Shown here piece after piece: positions 1 through 8,375 of a stretch of 39,307 nt of DNA. The DNA is from Planctomycetota bacterium (GTDB taxonomy: Bacteria > Planctomycetota > SZUA-567), in assembly GCA_031269935.1 (NCBI GenBank), contig JAISYL010000224.1:1-39307 (forward strand), in the 5' to 3' direction. Every line of letters begins with the position of its first letter. Position 1 is the first letter of the stretch. The translations under genes were made by a program, and so were the position numbers. Under the pieces are notes generated by a model that saw only the letters and a program-made list of their open reading frames with translations, was not told where the DNA came from and did no database searches.

Positions 1-1
1 C

Positions 2-193
2 AGAGGTTCCCAGACCAGCCTACATTCCGACTATATCTCCGCCATGGATTTGCTCGCGCACGGAAAGGTCAGACTGGCGCCGCTGATAACGCGGCATTTC
101 CCTTTCGAGAAATACGGACAAGCCTACCGCTTCATTGAGGAGAACGGCGACAAGGTCATGAAGATCCTGATTGACATGTCGCCGGGGGAATGA
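2..193 (+). CDS. Zinc-type medium-chain alcohol/polyol dehydrogenase, C-terminal end only
   Basis: The window opens inside this gene. The readable frame gives 63 residues ending MKILIDMSPGE before TGA. The pattern AMDLLAHGKVRLAPLITRHF, then FEKYGQAYRFIEE, is the usual C-terminus of MDR-family dehydrogenases (threonine, sorbitol and similar dehydrogenases), in which the last helices close on the Rossmann domain. The zinc ligands and the NAD-binding GxGxxG motif lie upstream of the window, so substrate and cofactor cannot be judged. It is not in the ORF track because it has no start here. Confidence 0.8.
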   Translation, partial: RGSQTSLHSDYISAMDLLAHGKVRLAPLITRHFPFEKYGQAYRFIEENGDKVMKILIDMSPGE

Positions 194-738
194 CAACTCC
201 ATCGGGGGAGTGACAGTTCCATTTTCCGGGAGATGGTCGGAACTGGTGCTTTATCAAGGATCTACGGGTGATTGGTTCGTTTGTGGACGGCAGCAACGAT
301 CAGAAGCCGATTATTGTTCGCCAACGCCGTGTTCGGAAGGGAACCAAGCAGGGTTGAGAATGTCCGTTGTTTTTCCCCTTTACTTTAGGGCTCGTCCAAC
401 CATCTTTTTCCGAATTTTAGATCGGCTTCGGTCAAGTCATGGCCTTTCGTCAGCAGATCGTCCCTGTCATACACCCTTTTTATGCTCATAGCCGAATCGG
501 GATCCATCGGCAGCAAACGCCTCAGGCGCTCAAGTTCGTCTCAATCCTTGTTGTCGTGGGCGGCAATAAGATCGATGGAGACTTTCAACACATCGACCGG
601 AATCCCGCGTCATCCCGTGCCGCAACACCTCGTCGGCGGCGACTGTGGGAGTGGTCATCGACAATCCCCCCCGGTACTTGGCTATACGGAGCGACCGCTT
701 TGTCCGGGGCTGCGATCATGCATCTACTTCTTCCGCCA
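194..738. other. 545-bp gap with no intact gene
   Basis: This stretch separates the dehydrogenase tail from the end of hydG. ORFs listed here on either strand have no recognisable domain. The only coding-like signal is a decayed small gene on the minus strand (385-658). The stretch GGGCTCGTCCAA near position 388 matches the outer inverted repeat of the palindromic element at 22134-22277, so part of the gap may be a repeat remnant. Confidence 0.5.
385..658 (-). pseudogene. Decayed small protein gene, about 90 codons
   Basis: Reading the minus strand from an ATG at 658 gives MTTPTVAADEVLRHGM. A one-base frameshift then leads into GIPVDVLKVSIDLIAAHD, an in-frame TGA, and DELERLRRLLPMDPDSAMSI, continuing to a TAA at 385. 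Both halves have the composition of a real, mostly helical, charged small protein, and the family is not recognised. The frameshift plus the internal stop argue for decay. The last residues (WLDEP) come from a sequence that matches a repeat end found at 22266-22277, so an insertion may have truncated the gene. Seen by eye only. Confidence 0.35.
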
Positions 739-2145
739 TCAGCAGAAAACGTCCCGTTCGCCCGCCCGCACCCTGGCCAGCATGGCCTCGTTTTTGTCCT
801 TTTCCATTGGTTCCATTTCCTCCAGCGCGTCCCGGAGGAGTTGTTCCCCGACTCGCCGGGTTTCGGGGGAGGCGTAGTCCAGCAGGTATTCCTGGAAGGT
901 CGACAGGGCGTTGGGATCGCAATGCCGGCGGATTTCCCCGGGTTTGGCCAAATCCATGAAATCCTTGCCGGTGCGGCCCAGGCGGTAGCAGCCGGTGCAG
1001 AAGGAGGGGATGAGCCCCAATTTCGCCACATCCCGGATAACCTCGTCCAGCGTCCGCTGATCCCCCAGGGAAAATTGCGCCTCGCCGTCGTCCTGAAGCC
1101 CGTCCTCGGAATAGCCGCCGGGGTTGGTGCGGCTGCCCCCGGAAATCTGGCTTACCCCCAGGGCGAAAAGCTCCCTCCGGAGGTTGGCCGTTTCCCTGGT
1201 CGACATGATGATGCCGGTGTAGGGCACGGCCAGGCGGAGGATGGCCACTATTTTCCGGAAATCAAGATCGGACACGGCGGCGGGCGGTTGTTGCGACATG
1301 TCCGATCCCACCGCCGGCTCTATTCGCGGGACGCTGACGGTGTGGGGTCCGACCCCGAACCGTTCCTCCAGGTGGCGGATGTGCTGGAGCATGGCTAAAA
1401 TTTCGTGCCGCCAATCGAACAGGCCGAACAGGATTCCGATGCCGCAATCGCTTATTCCGGCCCGCATGGCCCGATCGAAGGCGGTGACCCGCCATTGATA
1501 ATCCCTTTTCCGGCCGGCCGGATGTACCCGGGCGTAGACGCCGCGATGGTAGGTTTCCTGGAAAAGCTGGTAGGTGCCGATTCCGCTGTCCCGGAGGCGC
1601 CGGAATTCCTCCAGGCTCAAGGGGGCGATGTTGACGTTTACCCGGCGGATTTCCCCGGGCCCGGATTTCACTTCGTAAACGGTTCTTATGGCGTCCAGGA
1701 TGTATTGGAAACCCCGCTGGGCCGGATAGGATTCGCCCGCCACCAGCAACAGGCGCTTGTGCCCGCCCTCGATCAGGATTTTCGTTTCCCGGGCTATTTC
1801 CTCCAGGCCGAGCGCCCGGCGCCCGACCTCGAGGTTCCGGGCCCGGAAGGCGCAATACAGGCATTCGTTGGAACATAGGTTGGATATGTAAAGGGGGGCG
1901 AAAAGAACGATGCGGCGGCCGTAAATTGAATTCTTCACCCGGTTGGCGGCGGTGAAAAGTTCGTCCAGCAACTCCGGATCCGACAAGGGGGTCAGGGCGG
2001 CGACCTGGGGCGAGCTCAATCCCTTGAGTTCCAGCGCCCGGGCCAGGATTTCCCGAACCAGGCCGGGATCGGGCCGGCGGTTTTCCGCCAACAGCCTCTC
2101 CGTTTCGGCCTCGTTTATAAAGGCGTCGGAATCCTCGTCCGGCAT
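739..2145 (-). CDS. hydG: [FeFe]-hydrogenase maturase HydG (tyrosine lyase)
   Basis: Radical SAM enzyme that cleaves tyrosine to p-cresol, CO and cyanide and builds the Fe(CO)2CN synthon for the H-cluster of [FeFe]-hydrogenase. The 468-residue length fits the family. The radical SAM triplet is CSNECLYC (C91, C95, C98). The C-terminal auxiliary-cluster motif CTGC followed 22 residues later by another Cys is the CX2CX22C signature of HydG and separates it from ThiH and other relatives. The C-terminus (GERDVFC) resembles the usual GERDLYF-type ending. HydE, HydF and the hydrogenase are not in the window. It is the last gene of a minus-strand series behind the TPR protein gene and may be cotranscribed with it, although the functions look unrelated. 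The antisense ORFs at 439-1398 and 1405-1878 are shadows of this gene. Confidence 0.95.
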   Translation of the reverse strand: MPDEDSDAFINEAETERLLAENRRPDPGLVREILARALELKGLSSPQVAALTPLSDPELLDELFTAANRVKNSIYGRRIVLFAPLYISNLCSNECLYCAFRARNLEVGRRALGLEEIARETKILIEGGHKRLLLVAGESYPAQRGFQYILDAIRTVYEVKSGPGEIRRVNVNIAPLSLEEFRRLRDSGIGTYQLFQETYHRGVYARVHPAGRKRDYQWRVTAFDRAMRAGISDCGIGILFGLFDWRHEILAMLQHIRHLEERFGVGPHTVSVPRIEPAVGSDMSQQPPAAVSDLDFRKIVAILRLAVPYTGIIMSTRETANLRRELFALGVSQISGGSRTNPGGYSEDGLQDDGEAQFSLGDQRTLDEVIRDVAKLGLIPSFCTGCYRLGRTGKDFMDLAKPGEIRRHCDPNALSTFQEYLLDYASPETRRVGEQLLRDALEEMEPMEKDKNEAMLARVRAGERDVFC

Positions 2146-2229
2146 CGATTCCCTTTCCTTTCCGCCCGCGGCCGGCGCGGAAAAGCCGCCCCGGCCCGGT
2201 TGGAGGATATTTTTCCGCCCCCGGCCGGA

Positions 2230-2586
2230 TCATTCCCGGGGCGACTTCCTTTTTTTCTTTTTTTGCCGGAGGGGGAATTCGGAAGGATCCAGTTCCCTGA
2301 TCAAATCGGTCGGGGCGGGATAGGCGTCCGTGGGCTGGTTGTTGATCGCTTGGCTGGGCGAATCAAGGATGTGTCGCAGCATCCGCCGGGCCTCTTCCAT
2401 GTTCCCGGCCTCCCGGCAACCGGTTTGCAGGCGGCGGCAGGTTTTGTAGGAGCCTTCCCAAATCGGGGTCGGCTCTTCCCGGACGGTGAACCAGATGAGC
2501 TGCCAACCCGGGGAATCATGGTTGCATTGGCCCCGGACCGCCATGCCGTCGGGATTGAACTGGGTGGGTTTGCTGACGGTCAGCAT
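2230..2586 (-). CDS. Hypothetical protein, 118 residues
   Basis: Family not recognised. The ORF begins 24 bases after the stop of the TPR gene and ends 84 bases before hydG, on the same strand, which suggests an operon position. The N-terminal half (FNPDGMAVRGQCNHDSPGWQ, then LIWFTVREEP) looks like a compact beta-rich domain with two later cysteines (TCRRLQTGC). The middle is a short helix (MEEARRMLRHILDS), and the C-terminus is a basic tail (RQKKKKRKSPRE). There is no signal peptide or membrane segment. The start ATG has a weak AAAGGG about 10 bases upstream. The plus-strand ORF covering it is an antisense shadow. It is probably real but could be spurious. Confidence 0.6.
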   Translation of the reverse strand: MLTVSKPTQFNPDGMAVRGQCNHDSPGWQLIWFTVREEPTPIWEGSYKTCRRLQTGCREAGNMEEARRMLRHILDSPSQAINNQPTDAYPAPTDLIRELDPSEFPLRQKKKKRKSPRE

Positions 2587-2610
2587 GACCGGCCGCCCTT
2601 TCCGGGAAAA

Positions 2611-4329
2611 TCAGAGCCGGCTTCCCCCCCAGGAATTCCAGTAGGCTTCACATTCCCGCAGGCTTCTCTGGGCGGTGGCGTTGTTCTTGTCGATTTCATC
2701 CAGGATGGATTGTTGCACATCGTGGGCGCTTTTCAATTCAATCAGGGCCAGGTCCATTTTCCCCAGTTGCTGGTAAAGAATGGCTTTCCTGAGATACAGC
2801 CCCCCCAACAGGGCCCGGGGGCCGGAATCGCCGGGGCTGAGCCGGGCCCGCTCCCGGGATCGGGCTATTCCCCGGTTGATGACGTCCAGGCAATTTTCCG
2901 CGAATACCTCGGCCCGTTCGCGGTTTTCCCGTTCCGGGCCCAGTTTCAGGAAGCTGATGGCGTTCGAATACAGTTTTCGGCTGGCCCCCTCGGCGGCCAT
3001 GGCTTCGCCGTAAATGGCCTCGCCGTCGTTGGGGGCCCGCCTCAGGCAGAGGCCAAGCTGATCCAGGGCTTTTTTATAATTTTCATGGGCTTGGGAGAAA
3101 ATGCGGGCGCCTTCCTCCTTGTTTCCCCGCGCCACCTCTTCCTGCATCTTACGCCAATATTCGTGCCCATGGTGGAGCAGGGCGAATCCCTGGCCGCGCA
3201 GGGCGTAATAGTCATTCGGATCCAATTCCAGGGCCCGGGCGTAACTGGCTATGGCGGGTTCGAGCTCCAGGAGGTTGTATTGGCAGTCGCCCAGCCAGCG
3301 CCAAACGGCGGCGGAGGGCTGGCGGGAAGCCTCCTCCAGGAGGATGGCCCTGGCTTCGCCGAACCGATTGTCCTTCACCAGGCCGACCGCGTTTTCAAAC
3401 CGGGGGGAGGGGGGCGGGTTTCCGCCGGCCGGAATGGACGGGCGGGTCGCCGTTCCGCCCTGGGGCGGGGGCGGAAGGAAACGATCCTCGGAGGTTGCGG
3501 CCGGGTAGGGGGAATAATCCGGCTGCGGGGCATAACCGCTTGGCTGGTTCGCTTCATAGGAATACCCGGTTCCCGGGTAGGCATACCCGGGAGGGTAGGG
3601 ATTCGTGGGGGGAGGGGAATTGGGGAGGGTATAGGGATCCCCCACCATTCCTCCGGAAAACCCCGCCGTTCCCTGGGCATAGGGATCGCTCCCGGATCGG
3701 TCCGGGGAAGGGTAATAGCCGCCGGCTTCGGAACCGGGCTGGTTGTATCCGTCGTAATCCTCGTCGTTCCAGAAATCGTCGGCGGCCGGGGGCGGGGGAG
3801 CCGTGGCCGCCCGGCCGGGGGCGGGGGCGGAATTGCCGCCTCCCCGGTTGCCGCGGCGGTTGCGCCAAAGGCCCCCCTTCCACCAGGGAACGCGTTCGCC
3901 CTCGGGAATTAACCTTTCGCCGGCCAAGCGGACGGTTTGCTGGGGGGAGACTTCGGAAAGGGCGCCGTTCCGGCGGTCGCGACCGCCGGCCCTGACCATC
4001 GCCTCGGTCAACCCGGGATGATTGGGATTGGGAACAAAACGGTTTTCCACCGACAGGGGCGGGGCGGCGTAAAGAACCGTTTCCCCGGCCGGTCGGGGAT
4101 TGGGGATTTCGTCGGGATGGACCGTCCCCCGGTAGGCGCGGATTTCATTGGTTTGCGCGTCCAGTCCGAAATGGGTGTCGAGATAAATCGAATTGTCGGC
4201 GCCGGGAGCCGGACAGTATTTGGCGCCGGGCGGGCAATAAGCGGCGGCCGGAGCCGGATCCGCCGCCGCCAGAATCGGGAAGAAAACCGGCGGCCACATC
4301 GCAAGAGCGAAACCGATATTCCTTTTCAC
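2611..4329 (-). CDS. Exported TPR-repeat protein with a Pro/Gly/Tyr-rich middle
   Basis: Start chosen at GTG 4329, not the longer ORF: GAGGAAA sits 5 bases upstream, and the protein then opens with a clean signal peptide (VKRNIGFALAMWPPVFFPIL, cleaved near AAADP). The mature part starts with a short Cys-containing segment (YCPPGAKYCPAPG). A long low-complexity region rich in Pro, Gly, Tyr and Ser follows. The C-terminal half carries tetratricopeptide repeats (for example WRWLGDCQYNLLELEPAIAS followed by YARALELDPNDYYALRGQG, and later YQQLGKMDLALIELKSAHD). TPR arrays are protein-binding scaffolds, so an envelope role is inferred. It is divergent from the PEGA lipoprotein gene, a pairing that suggests a shared envelope function. 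The 570-residue plus-strand ORF over it is an antisense shadow created by the biased GC-rich sequence. Confidence 0.8.
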   Translation of the reverse strand: MKRNIGFALAMWPPVFFPILAAADPAPAAAYCPPGAKYCPAPGADNSIYLDTHFGLDAQTNEIRAYRGTVHPDEIPNPRPAGETVLYAAPPLSVENRFVPNPNHPGLTEAMVRAGGRDRRNGALSEVSPQQTVRLAGERLIPEGERVPWWKGGLWRNRRGNRGGGNSAPAPGRAATAPPPPAADDFWNDEDYDGYNQPGSEAGGYYPSPDRSGSDPYAQGTAGFSGGMVGDPYTLPNSPPPTNPYPPGYAYPGTGYSYEANQPSGYAPQPDYSPYPAATSEDRFLPPPPQGGTATRPSIPAGGNPPPSPRFENAVGLVKDNRFGEARAILLEEASRQPSAAVWRWLGDCQYNLLELEPAIASYARALELDPNDYYALRGQGFALLHHGHEYWRKMQEEVARGNKEEGARIFSQAHENYKKALDQLGLCLRRAPNDGEAIYGEAMAAEGASRKLYSNAISFLKLGPERENRERAEVFAENCLDVINRGIARSRERARLSPGDSGPRALLGGLYLRKAILYQQLGKMDLALIELKSAHDVQQSILDEIDKNNATAQRSLRECEAYWNSWGGSRL

Positions 4330-4397
4330 GGCAGTTTCCTCGCTTCTGGTTCCGTTTTCCCCAATCCGGCGGCTTGGCCAACCAGCCCGCAAGTCGT

Positions 4398-4426
4398 ATC
4401 ATATCCGATACGGCCGCCCGGATCAA
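4398..4426 (-). promoter_or_regulatory. Candidate promoter for the TPR gene
   Basis: Minus-strand TTGATC (-35) and TATGAT (-10) are separated by 17 bases. The -10 box lies about 70 bases upstream of the GTG start at 4329. Consensus-like boxes stand out in this GC-rich stretch. Confidence 0.5.
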
Positions 4427-4488
4427 GAATATCCTCCCCGGCCGCCGGCGGTTTCCACCGCCGCCGCGAGGACGGCTGGCCTTCCGGC

Positions 4489-4516
4489 TTGACAAACCGC
4501 CGCCGGCGCCTAAGAT
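4489..4516 (+). promoter_or_regulatory. Candidate promoter for the PEGA lipoprotein gene
   Basis: A perfect TTGACA -35 box is followed 16 bases later by TAAGAT. The predicted transcript start is near 4523, giving an untranslated leader of about 150 bases before the ATG at 4676. Confidence 0.5.
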
Positions 4517-4675
4517 TCAATTTCGGCGGGGCGAGGGGTGGGGCGGCCGAAGGCGCCCGCGATAAATTCACCGGGAATCCCCCTGGGATGAGGTATATAT
4601 GCATGTCGCCGCCGGAACAATTTCCTTCCCGGCGGATTCGCTTTTAATATTTCCGGATCGGCGGGGAGAAACGAA

Positions 4676-5314
4676 ATGATTGGATTGGCTGCGTCCCGGC
4701 GGCCGGGGAGGAAGCTTTCGGCCGTTTTGGCCGCCTGTTCGCTGTTTTGCCTGCCGGGCTGCGTGGAGCGGGCTCTGGTGGTTACCAGCGAGCCGTCCGG
4801 GGCCAACGTGACCATAAATCAGCAATGGAAGGGGAAAACCCCTTATGTCCTTCCTTTCAAGCATTATGGGGTTTACGACATCTGGCTGGAGCATCCCGGC
4901 TTCGAGGAAAACGGCCGCCTGATCCAGTTTTATCCCCTGCACGTGGGGGAACCCATCCCGGCCCCGGCCTACCAATACGCGGGCGCGGATTTCGTCACCG
5001 AAGTCCTGTTGCCGGCCACTTGGCGGGATCAGCATAATCTCCACTATGTTCTGGAACGGGTGGACAGGGCGGACGAGGTTGCCGATGTTCTGGCCCGGGC
5101 GGACCAACTCCGGGAGGCTAGCGCCGCCCGCAATTTGGTTCGCCGCAACCAGGATTCGCGGCGCGGGGGTATTTCGGCGGAGACCGCTTCGCCTTCAAGC
5201 GGGGACGGATATGATTCGGACGCCGGCATCGACGCCACCCCGCCGTTGCCGAGGGAGGTGCCGATTTACGGGGGGGACGCGACGGATTGGGAAGAACCTC
5301 CGGCGATCCCCTAG
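4676..5314 (+). CDS. PEGA-domain lipoprotein
   Basis: A 212-residue protein with a lipoprotein signal: a basic N-terminus, a hydrophobic stretch (LSAVLAACSLFC) and the lipobox LPGC, predicting a lipid-anchored Cys near residue 29. A PEGA domain follows directly (ALVVTSEPSGANVTINQQWK, then GKTPYVLPFKHYGVY), a small beta-sandwich usually found on surface or envelope proteins. The C-terminal third is charged and Pro-rich, probably disordered. GGGGAGAAACGAA precedes the ATG. Domain order and sequence resemble the PEGA lipoproteins common in planctomycetes, which is the main taxonomic hint in the window. It is divergent from the TPR protein gene and convergent with the TRAP operon. Confidence 0.85.
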   Translation: MIGLAASRRPGRKLSAVLAACSLFCLPGCVERALVVTSEPSGANVTINQQWKGKTPYVLPFKHYGVYDIWLEHPGFEENGRLIQFYPLHVGEPIPAPAYQYAGADFVTEVLLPATWRDQHNLHYVLERVDRADEVADVLARADQLREASAARNLVRRNQDSRRGGISAETASPSSGDGYDSDAGIDATPPLPREVPIYGGDATDWEEPPAIP

Positions 5315-5351
5315 TTGGTTTCCCGGGGGATCGGCCGTTCCAAGCCGGGAA

Positions 5352-6635
5352 TCACATCAGCCCAAGCAGCCGGGGAACGAAAAAAGCGATTTCCGGGACC
5401 ATGGCCACCAGGAGCAGGATCACCAGGAGCGAGGCGATATAGGGGAGGACCCCCCACAGGGATCTTTCTATGGACAAATCGGCGATGGAACTGGCAATCA
5501 GCAGGCACAGGCCATAGGGGGGGGTGACCAGGCCGATGGCCAGGGTGATGACGGTGACCAGGCCGAGATGGATGGAACCGATGCCGAGGTTCAGGGCCGG
5601 CGGCAGCATTACCGGAGTGAAAAGAATCATGGCCGGAATGGCGTCCATGAAAGTGCCGATGAAAAGCAGGAAGGCGATGACCATGAGCATGAAGACATGC
5701 TTGTTGGCGACGTATTCGGAAAAGAAAACCATCACCTGGTCCGAGATCTTGTAATAGCCCAGAAGTTCGCCCAGGGCGCTGGCGGTGGAGAGGGCGAAAA
5801 GCGAGAGGGAACTCAGCTTCAGGGTTTCCCTGAGGATTCCCGGCAAATCCCGCGGGCGAAGCGTCCGGTAGACGAAGGCGCAAATGAACATGGAATAAAG
5901 CGAGGCGAAGGCGGCGGCCTCGGTCGGGGTGTACCAGCCGGTGCTGATGCCGCCGACGATAATCACCGGGGCCAGCAGGGCGGCGAAGGATTTTTTGAAC
6001 AGCCGCCACATCTCGCTCCGGTTGGTCCGGGCGTAAACCGGGAAGTTCAAGCGCCGGCCCCGTAATACGACTATCCCCATCATGGTCAGGCCGATGAGGA
6101 TGCCGGGGACCAAGCCGCTGATGAACAGCGCCGCCACCGAGGCGCTGGTCAAGCCGGCGTAAACCACCATGGGAATGCTGGGGGGGATGATTACCCCGAT
6201 GGTGGAGGAGGCCGCCGTCACTCCCACCGAGGTCTCCTTGTCGTAGCCGGTGCCGATCATGGCCGGGATAAGCATCTTGCCGACCCCGGCGGTGTCGGCC
6301 TGGGCCGCCCCCGACACCCCGGCGAAAATCATGGAAACCAGGATGTTGGCGTGGGCCAGGCCTCCCCGGATGTTCCCGACCACGGCGATGCAGAAGTCCA
6401 CCAGCATCTTGGTGATCAAGCCGGCGTTCATCAGGTTGGCGGCCAGGATGAAGAGGGGGATGGCCAGAAGCACGAAGGAATTGAGGCCGTTGAACATCTT
6501 CATGAAAACCGTCATGTTGGGAGTGCCGGGCATGGTGTTGATGCCCACCAGGGAAACGATGCCGATGACGAAGGCTATCGGGGTCCCCAGGAAAATCAGG
6601 AGGGCGAACAGGCAGACGATCAACAAGGCGGTCAT
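5352..6635 (-). CDS. dctM: TRAP transporter large membrane subunit (DctM)
   Basis: 427-residue DctM-type permease with about 12 hydrophobic segments. TRAP landmarks are visible: PLFILAANLMN, FAGVSGAAQADTAGVGK, IGVIIPPSIPMVVYAG, GWYTPTEAAAFASLYS and MDAIPAMILFTPVMLPP. It imports a carboxylate or similar solute with a sodium or proton gradient, taking it from the periplasmic binding protein. The start is the ATG at 6635, which overlaps the dctQ stop as ATGA, so translational coupling is likely. The ORF track runs upstream to 7199 in the same frame, but that extension overlaps dctQ and is not coding. It is the last gene of the operon. Confidence 0.93.
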   Translation of the reverse strand: MTALLIVCLFALLIFLGTPIAFVIGIVSLVGINTMPGTPNMTVFMKMFNGLNSFVLLAIPLFILAANLMNAGLITKMLVDFCIAVVGNIRGGLAHANILVSMIFAGVSGAAQADTAGVGKMLIPAMIGTGYDKETSVGVTAASSTIGVIIPPSIPMVVYAGLTSASVAALFISGLVPGILIGLTMMGIVVLRGRRLNFPVYARTNRSEMWRLFKKSFAALLAPVIIVGGISTGWYTPTEAAAFASLYSMFICAFVYRTLRPRDLPGILRETLKLSSLSLFALSTASALGELLGYYKISDQVMVFFSEYVANKHVFMLMVIAFLLFIGTFMDAIPAMILFTPVMLPPALNLGIGSIHLGLVTVITLAIGLVTPPYGLCLLIASSIADLSIERSLWGVLPYIASLLVILLLVAMVPEIAFFVPRLLGLM

Positions 6636-7123
6636 GCGGAAGCCTCCTTCCCGTCGCCCAGGGCTCGGCCGGCCTCGGTCGCGATATGGAACAGGTTGTA
6701 AATCGACATGGTCGTTCCGGCTATGGGGAGGCAGAGCCAGGTGTAGCCCATTTTCATCCAGGGCAGGGTTATCCAGTTGTAGTTCCAGAAGGTCCAGGCC
6801 ACCCGCGAACCGTACCAGGTCAGGGCGAGGGTGAAAAACAGGAGAACGGCCGAAATCAGGGCGGAATAAACCGCCCCGCCCCGACCCTTGAACCTGTCCC
6901 GGAAAAAGGTGAAGCTGAAATGGGCCCGGTGGTAGACCATGACGGAGGCGCCCATGAACACCGCCCAGATGAATGAATAATTGGCCACCTCCTCGGTCCA
7001 GAGCAGAGGCACCCCGAGGTAGCGGGCGGCTATCTGCATCACTATGGCGACGAAAAAAATCGCCAGCAGAATGGTGCCGACAATTTCCTGAACCAGGACC
7101 AATCCGGCGATAACCTTTTTCAT
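6632..7123 (-). CDS. dctQ: TRAP transporter small membrane subunit (DctQ)
   Basis: A four-helix small TRAP subunit that pairs with DctM. The family signature around RYLGVPLLWTEEVANYSFIW is present, with hydrophobic segments before and after. The start is placed at ATG 7123 (MKKVIAGLVLVQEIVGTILL). The longer start at 7156 has no ribosome site, whereas a G-rich stretch with GGGAGAAAG lies 12-14 bases before 7123; the exact start is uncertain. 163 residues with this start, normal for the family. Its stop overlaps the dctM start. Confidence 0.88.
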   Translation of the reverse strand: MKKVIAGLVLVQEIVGTILLAIFFVAIVMQIAARYLGVPLLWTEEVANYSFIWAVFMGASVMVYHRAHFSFTFFRDRFKGRGGAVYSALISAVLLFFTLALTWYGSRVAWTFWNYNWITLPWMKMGYTWLCLPIAGTTMSIYNLFHIATEAGRALGDGKEASA

Positions 7124-7244
7124 GGCGAGCGTACTTTCTCCCCCCCCCATTTTCAAATTGGCGCGAAATTCCCCGCGGGAAAACCTTTCCTCCCGTCAAC
7201 AGTCTCTAAATGAGGGAATTCCGCCGATTTTGTGAAAATGCCGC

Positions 7245-7282
7245 CGGAAGGGGCGGCCCGGGGGACGGGGCCGCCCCTTCCG
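7245..7282 (-). promoter_or_regulatory. Strong intercistronic hairpin after dctP
   Basis: A perfect 15-bp inverted repeat (CGGAAGGGGCGGCCC) with an 8-base loop lies about 15 bases after the dctP stop and well before dctQ. It has no immediate T-run. It looks like an mRNA-stabilising or partially terminating hairpin of the kind found after binding-protein genes. Confidence 0.7.
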
Positions 7283-7296
7283 TTTTCAATACGCGG

Positions 7297-8295
7297 CTAC
7301 TTGCCGGCGTCGCGAATGATTTTAAGCATGTCCGTGGTGTTCAACCGCGCCGCCAGTTCGTCCTGAATGGGAATGGCGATGGCGATGAAGGGCGCCTTGT
7401 CGATGGAGTTGACCGTTCCCCCGTCGGCGATGACCCGGGCCTTGGATTTGGAGAGGTCGGCGTAGGTGACCCGGCGCTCCTCGGCCGTGGCTTCGTTAAG
7501 CGCCTGGGTGATCCAGGACTTGTGCTGCTCGCTCAGGGAATCCCATTTGTTGCCGCTGGCCAATACGATGCGGGTGGTGTAGTCGTGCTCGGTTTCGGTT
7601 ATGAATTTGCCGTTGGCGGTCTTGTGGTGATCCAGCAGGCTGAAATTGGTGTAGTCGTTTTCCGCCGCGTCGACGATGCCCTGTTGCAGGGCCTGGTATA
7701 ATTCGCCCCAGGCCACCTGGGTGGGAATGGCCCCGGTCTTTTTCCAGAAATCCGCCACCACCCCGGACATCTGGGTGCGGATTTTCATCCCCCTGAGATC
7801 ATCGATTTTGTTGATCGGCTTCTTGCCGTAATAATTCCTGACCCCGGCCGACCAGTAGGCGGCGATGCGGAAGGCGTTTCCGGACTTCTGGTTGATGATC
7901 TTGGCCAGGTTCCGCCCCGCCACCCCGTCGACCGCCTTTTCCCAGTGGGTGAAATCGTTGAACAGGTACAGGAGGGAGAACATGTCCACCTCGGGAATGC
8001 CGGCCTTGGTCATGAAGCCGGGGGAGGCCACCACCAGGTCGGCGGCGCCCAATTGCACCTTTTCCACCAGTTCGTCCTCGTTGGTGCCGATGGTCCCGGC
8101 GTGGACGTCGACCGTGATCTCGCCCCCGGAAATCCTTTCCACCGTCTCCTTGAACTTGAGCATTCCGTATTGGTAGGGATTTTCCTGGGAAGTCTGGTTG
8201 TGGGCGGCCACCAGCTTGATCGAGGCGGCCCGGGCCGACGGAACCAGGGCCGGGACGGCCAGGATCGCCAAGCAGAAAATCAGGATTTTTTTCAT
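7297..8295 (-). CDS. dctP: TRAP transporter periplasmic solute-binding protein (DctP)
   Basis: 332 residues with a Sec signal peptide (MKKILIFCLAILAVPALVPS, cleavage near ARA). DctP-fold landmarks include KLVAAHNQTSQENPYQYGML, the DLRGMKIRTQMSGVVADFWK segment that carries the conserved carboxylate-binding Arg of the family, and LYQALQQGIVDAAENDYTNF. The Arg suggests an organic-acid ligand, but the specific solute cannot be read from sequence. AAAGG precedes the ATG. It lies between tctA and dctQ in one operon, so a TTT and a TRAP system are probably co-expressed. Confidence 0.93.
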   Translation of the reverse strand: MKKILIFCLAILAVPALVPSARAASIKLVAAHNQTSQENPYQYGMLKFKETVERISGGEITVDVHAGTIGTNEDELVEKVQLGAADLVVASPGFMTKAGIPEVDMFSLLYLFNDFTHWEKAVDGVAGRNLAKIINQKSGNAFRIAAYWSAGVRNYYGKKPINKIDDLRGMKIRTQMSGVVADFWKKTGAIPTQVAWGELYQALQQGIVDAAENDYTNFSLLDHHKTANGKFITETEHDYTTRIVLASGNKWDSLSEQHKSWITQALNEATAEERRVTYADLSKSKARVIADGGTVNSIDKAPFIAIAIPIQDELAARLNTTDMLKIIRDAGK

Positions 8296-8375
8296 GGATA
8301 GGCCTTTCTTGCCAAGATGCCGGTCCGAATCCGGGACCGGACGCCAATTTCCCGGGCTTCCCTTCCGCCCGGCGC

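Larger units (their letters stand above)
4330..4675. other. Divergent intergenic region between the TPR and PEGA genes
   Basis: This 346-bp region separates two outward-facing genes. It holds one good sigma-70-like promoter candidate for each direction, listed separately. The rest is GC-rich with CCGCCGGC-type runs. I see no gene in it; the short ORFs listed here on both strands lack domains. Confidence 0.5.

Noticed and set aside
439-1398. 319-residue plus-strand ORF
   Set aside because: Antisense to hydG, with no domain or ribosome site.
739-2145. ThiH, BioB or CofH instead of HydG
   Set aside because: The C-terminal CX2CX22C motif and overall sequence are specific to HydG.
2200-3912. 570-residue plus-strand ORF
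   Set aside because: It is antisense to the TPR protein, Gly/Pro/Arg-rich with no domain, and a product of GC-biased codons. The minus-strand gene has a signal peptide, TPR repeats and a ribosome site.
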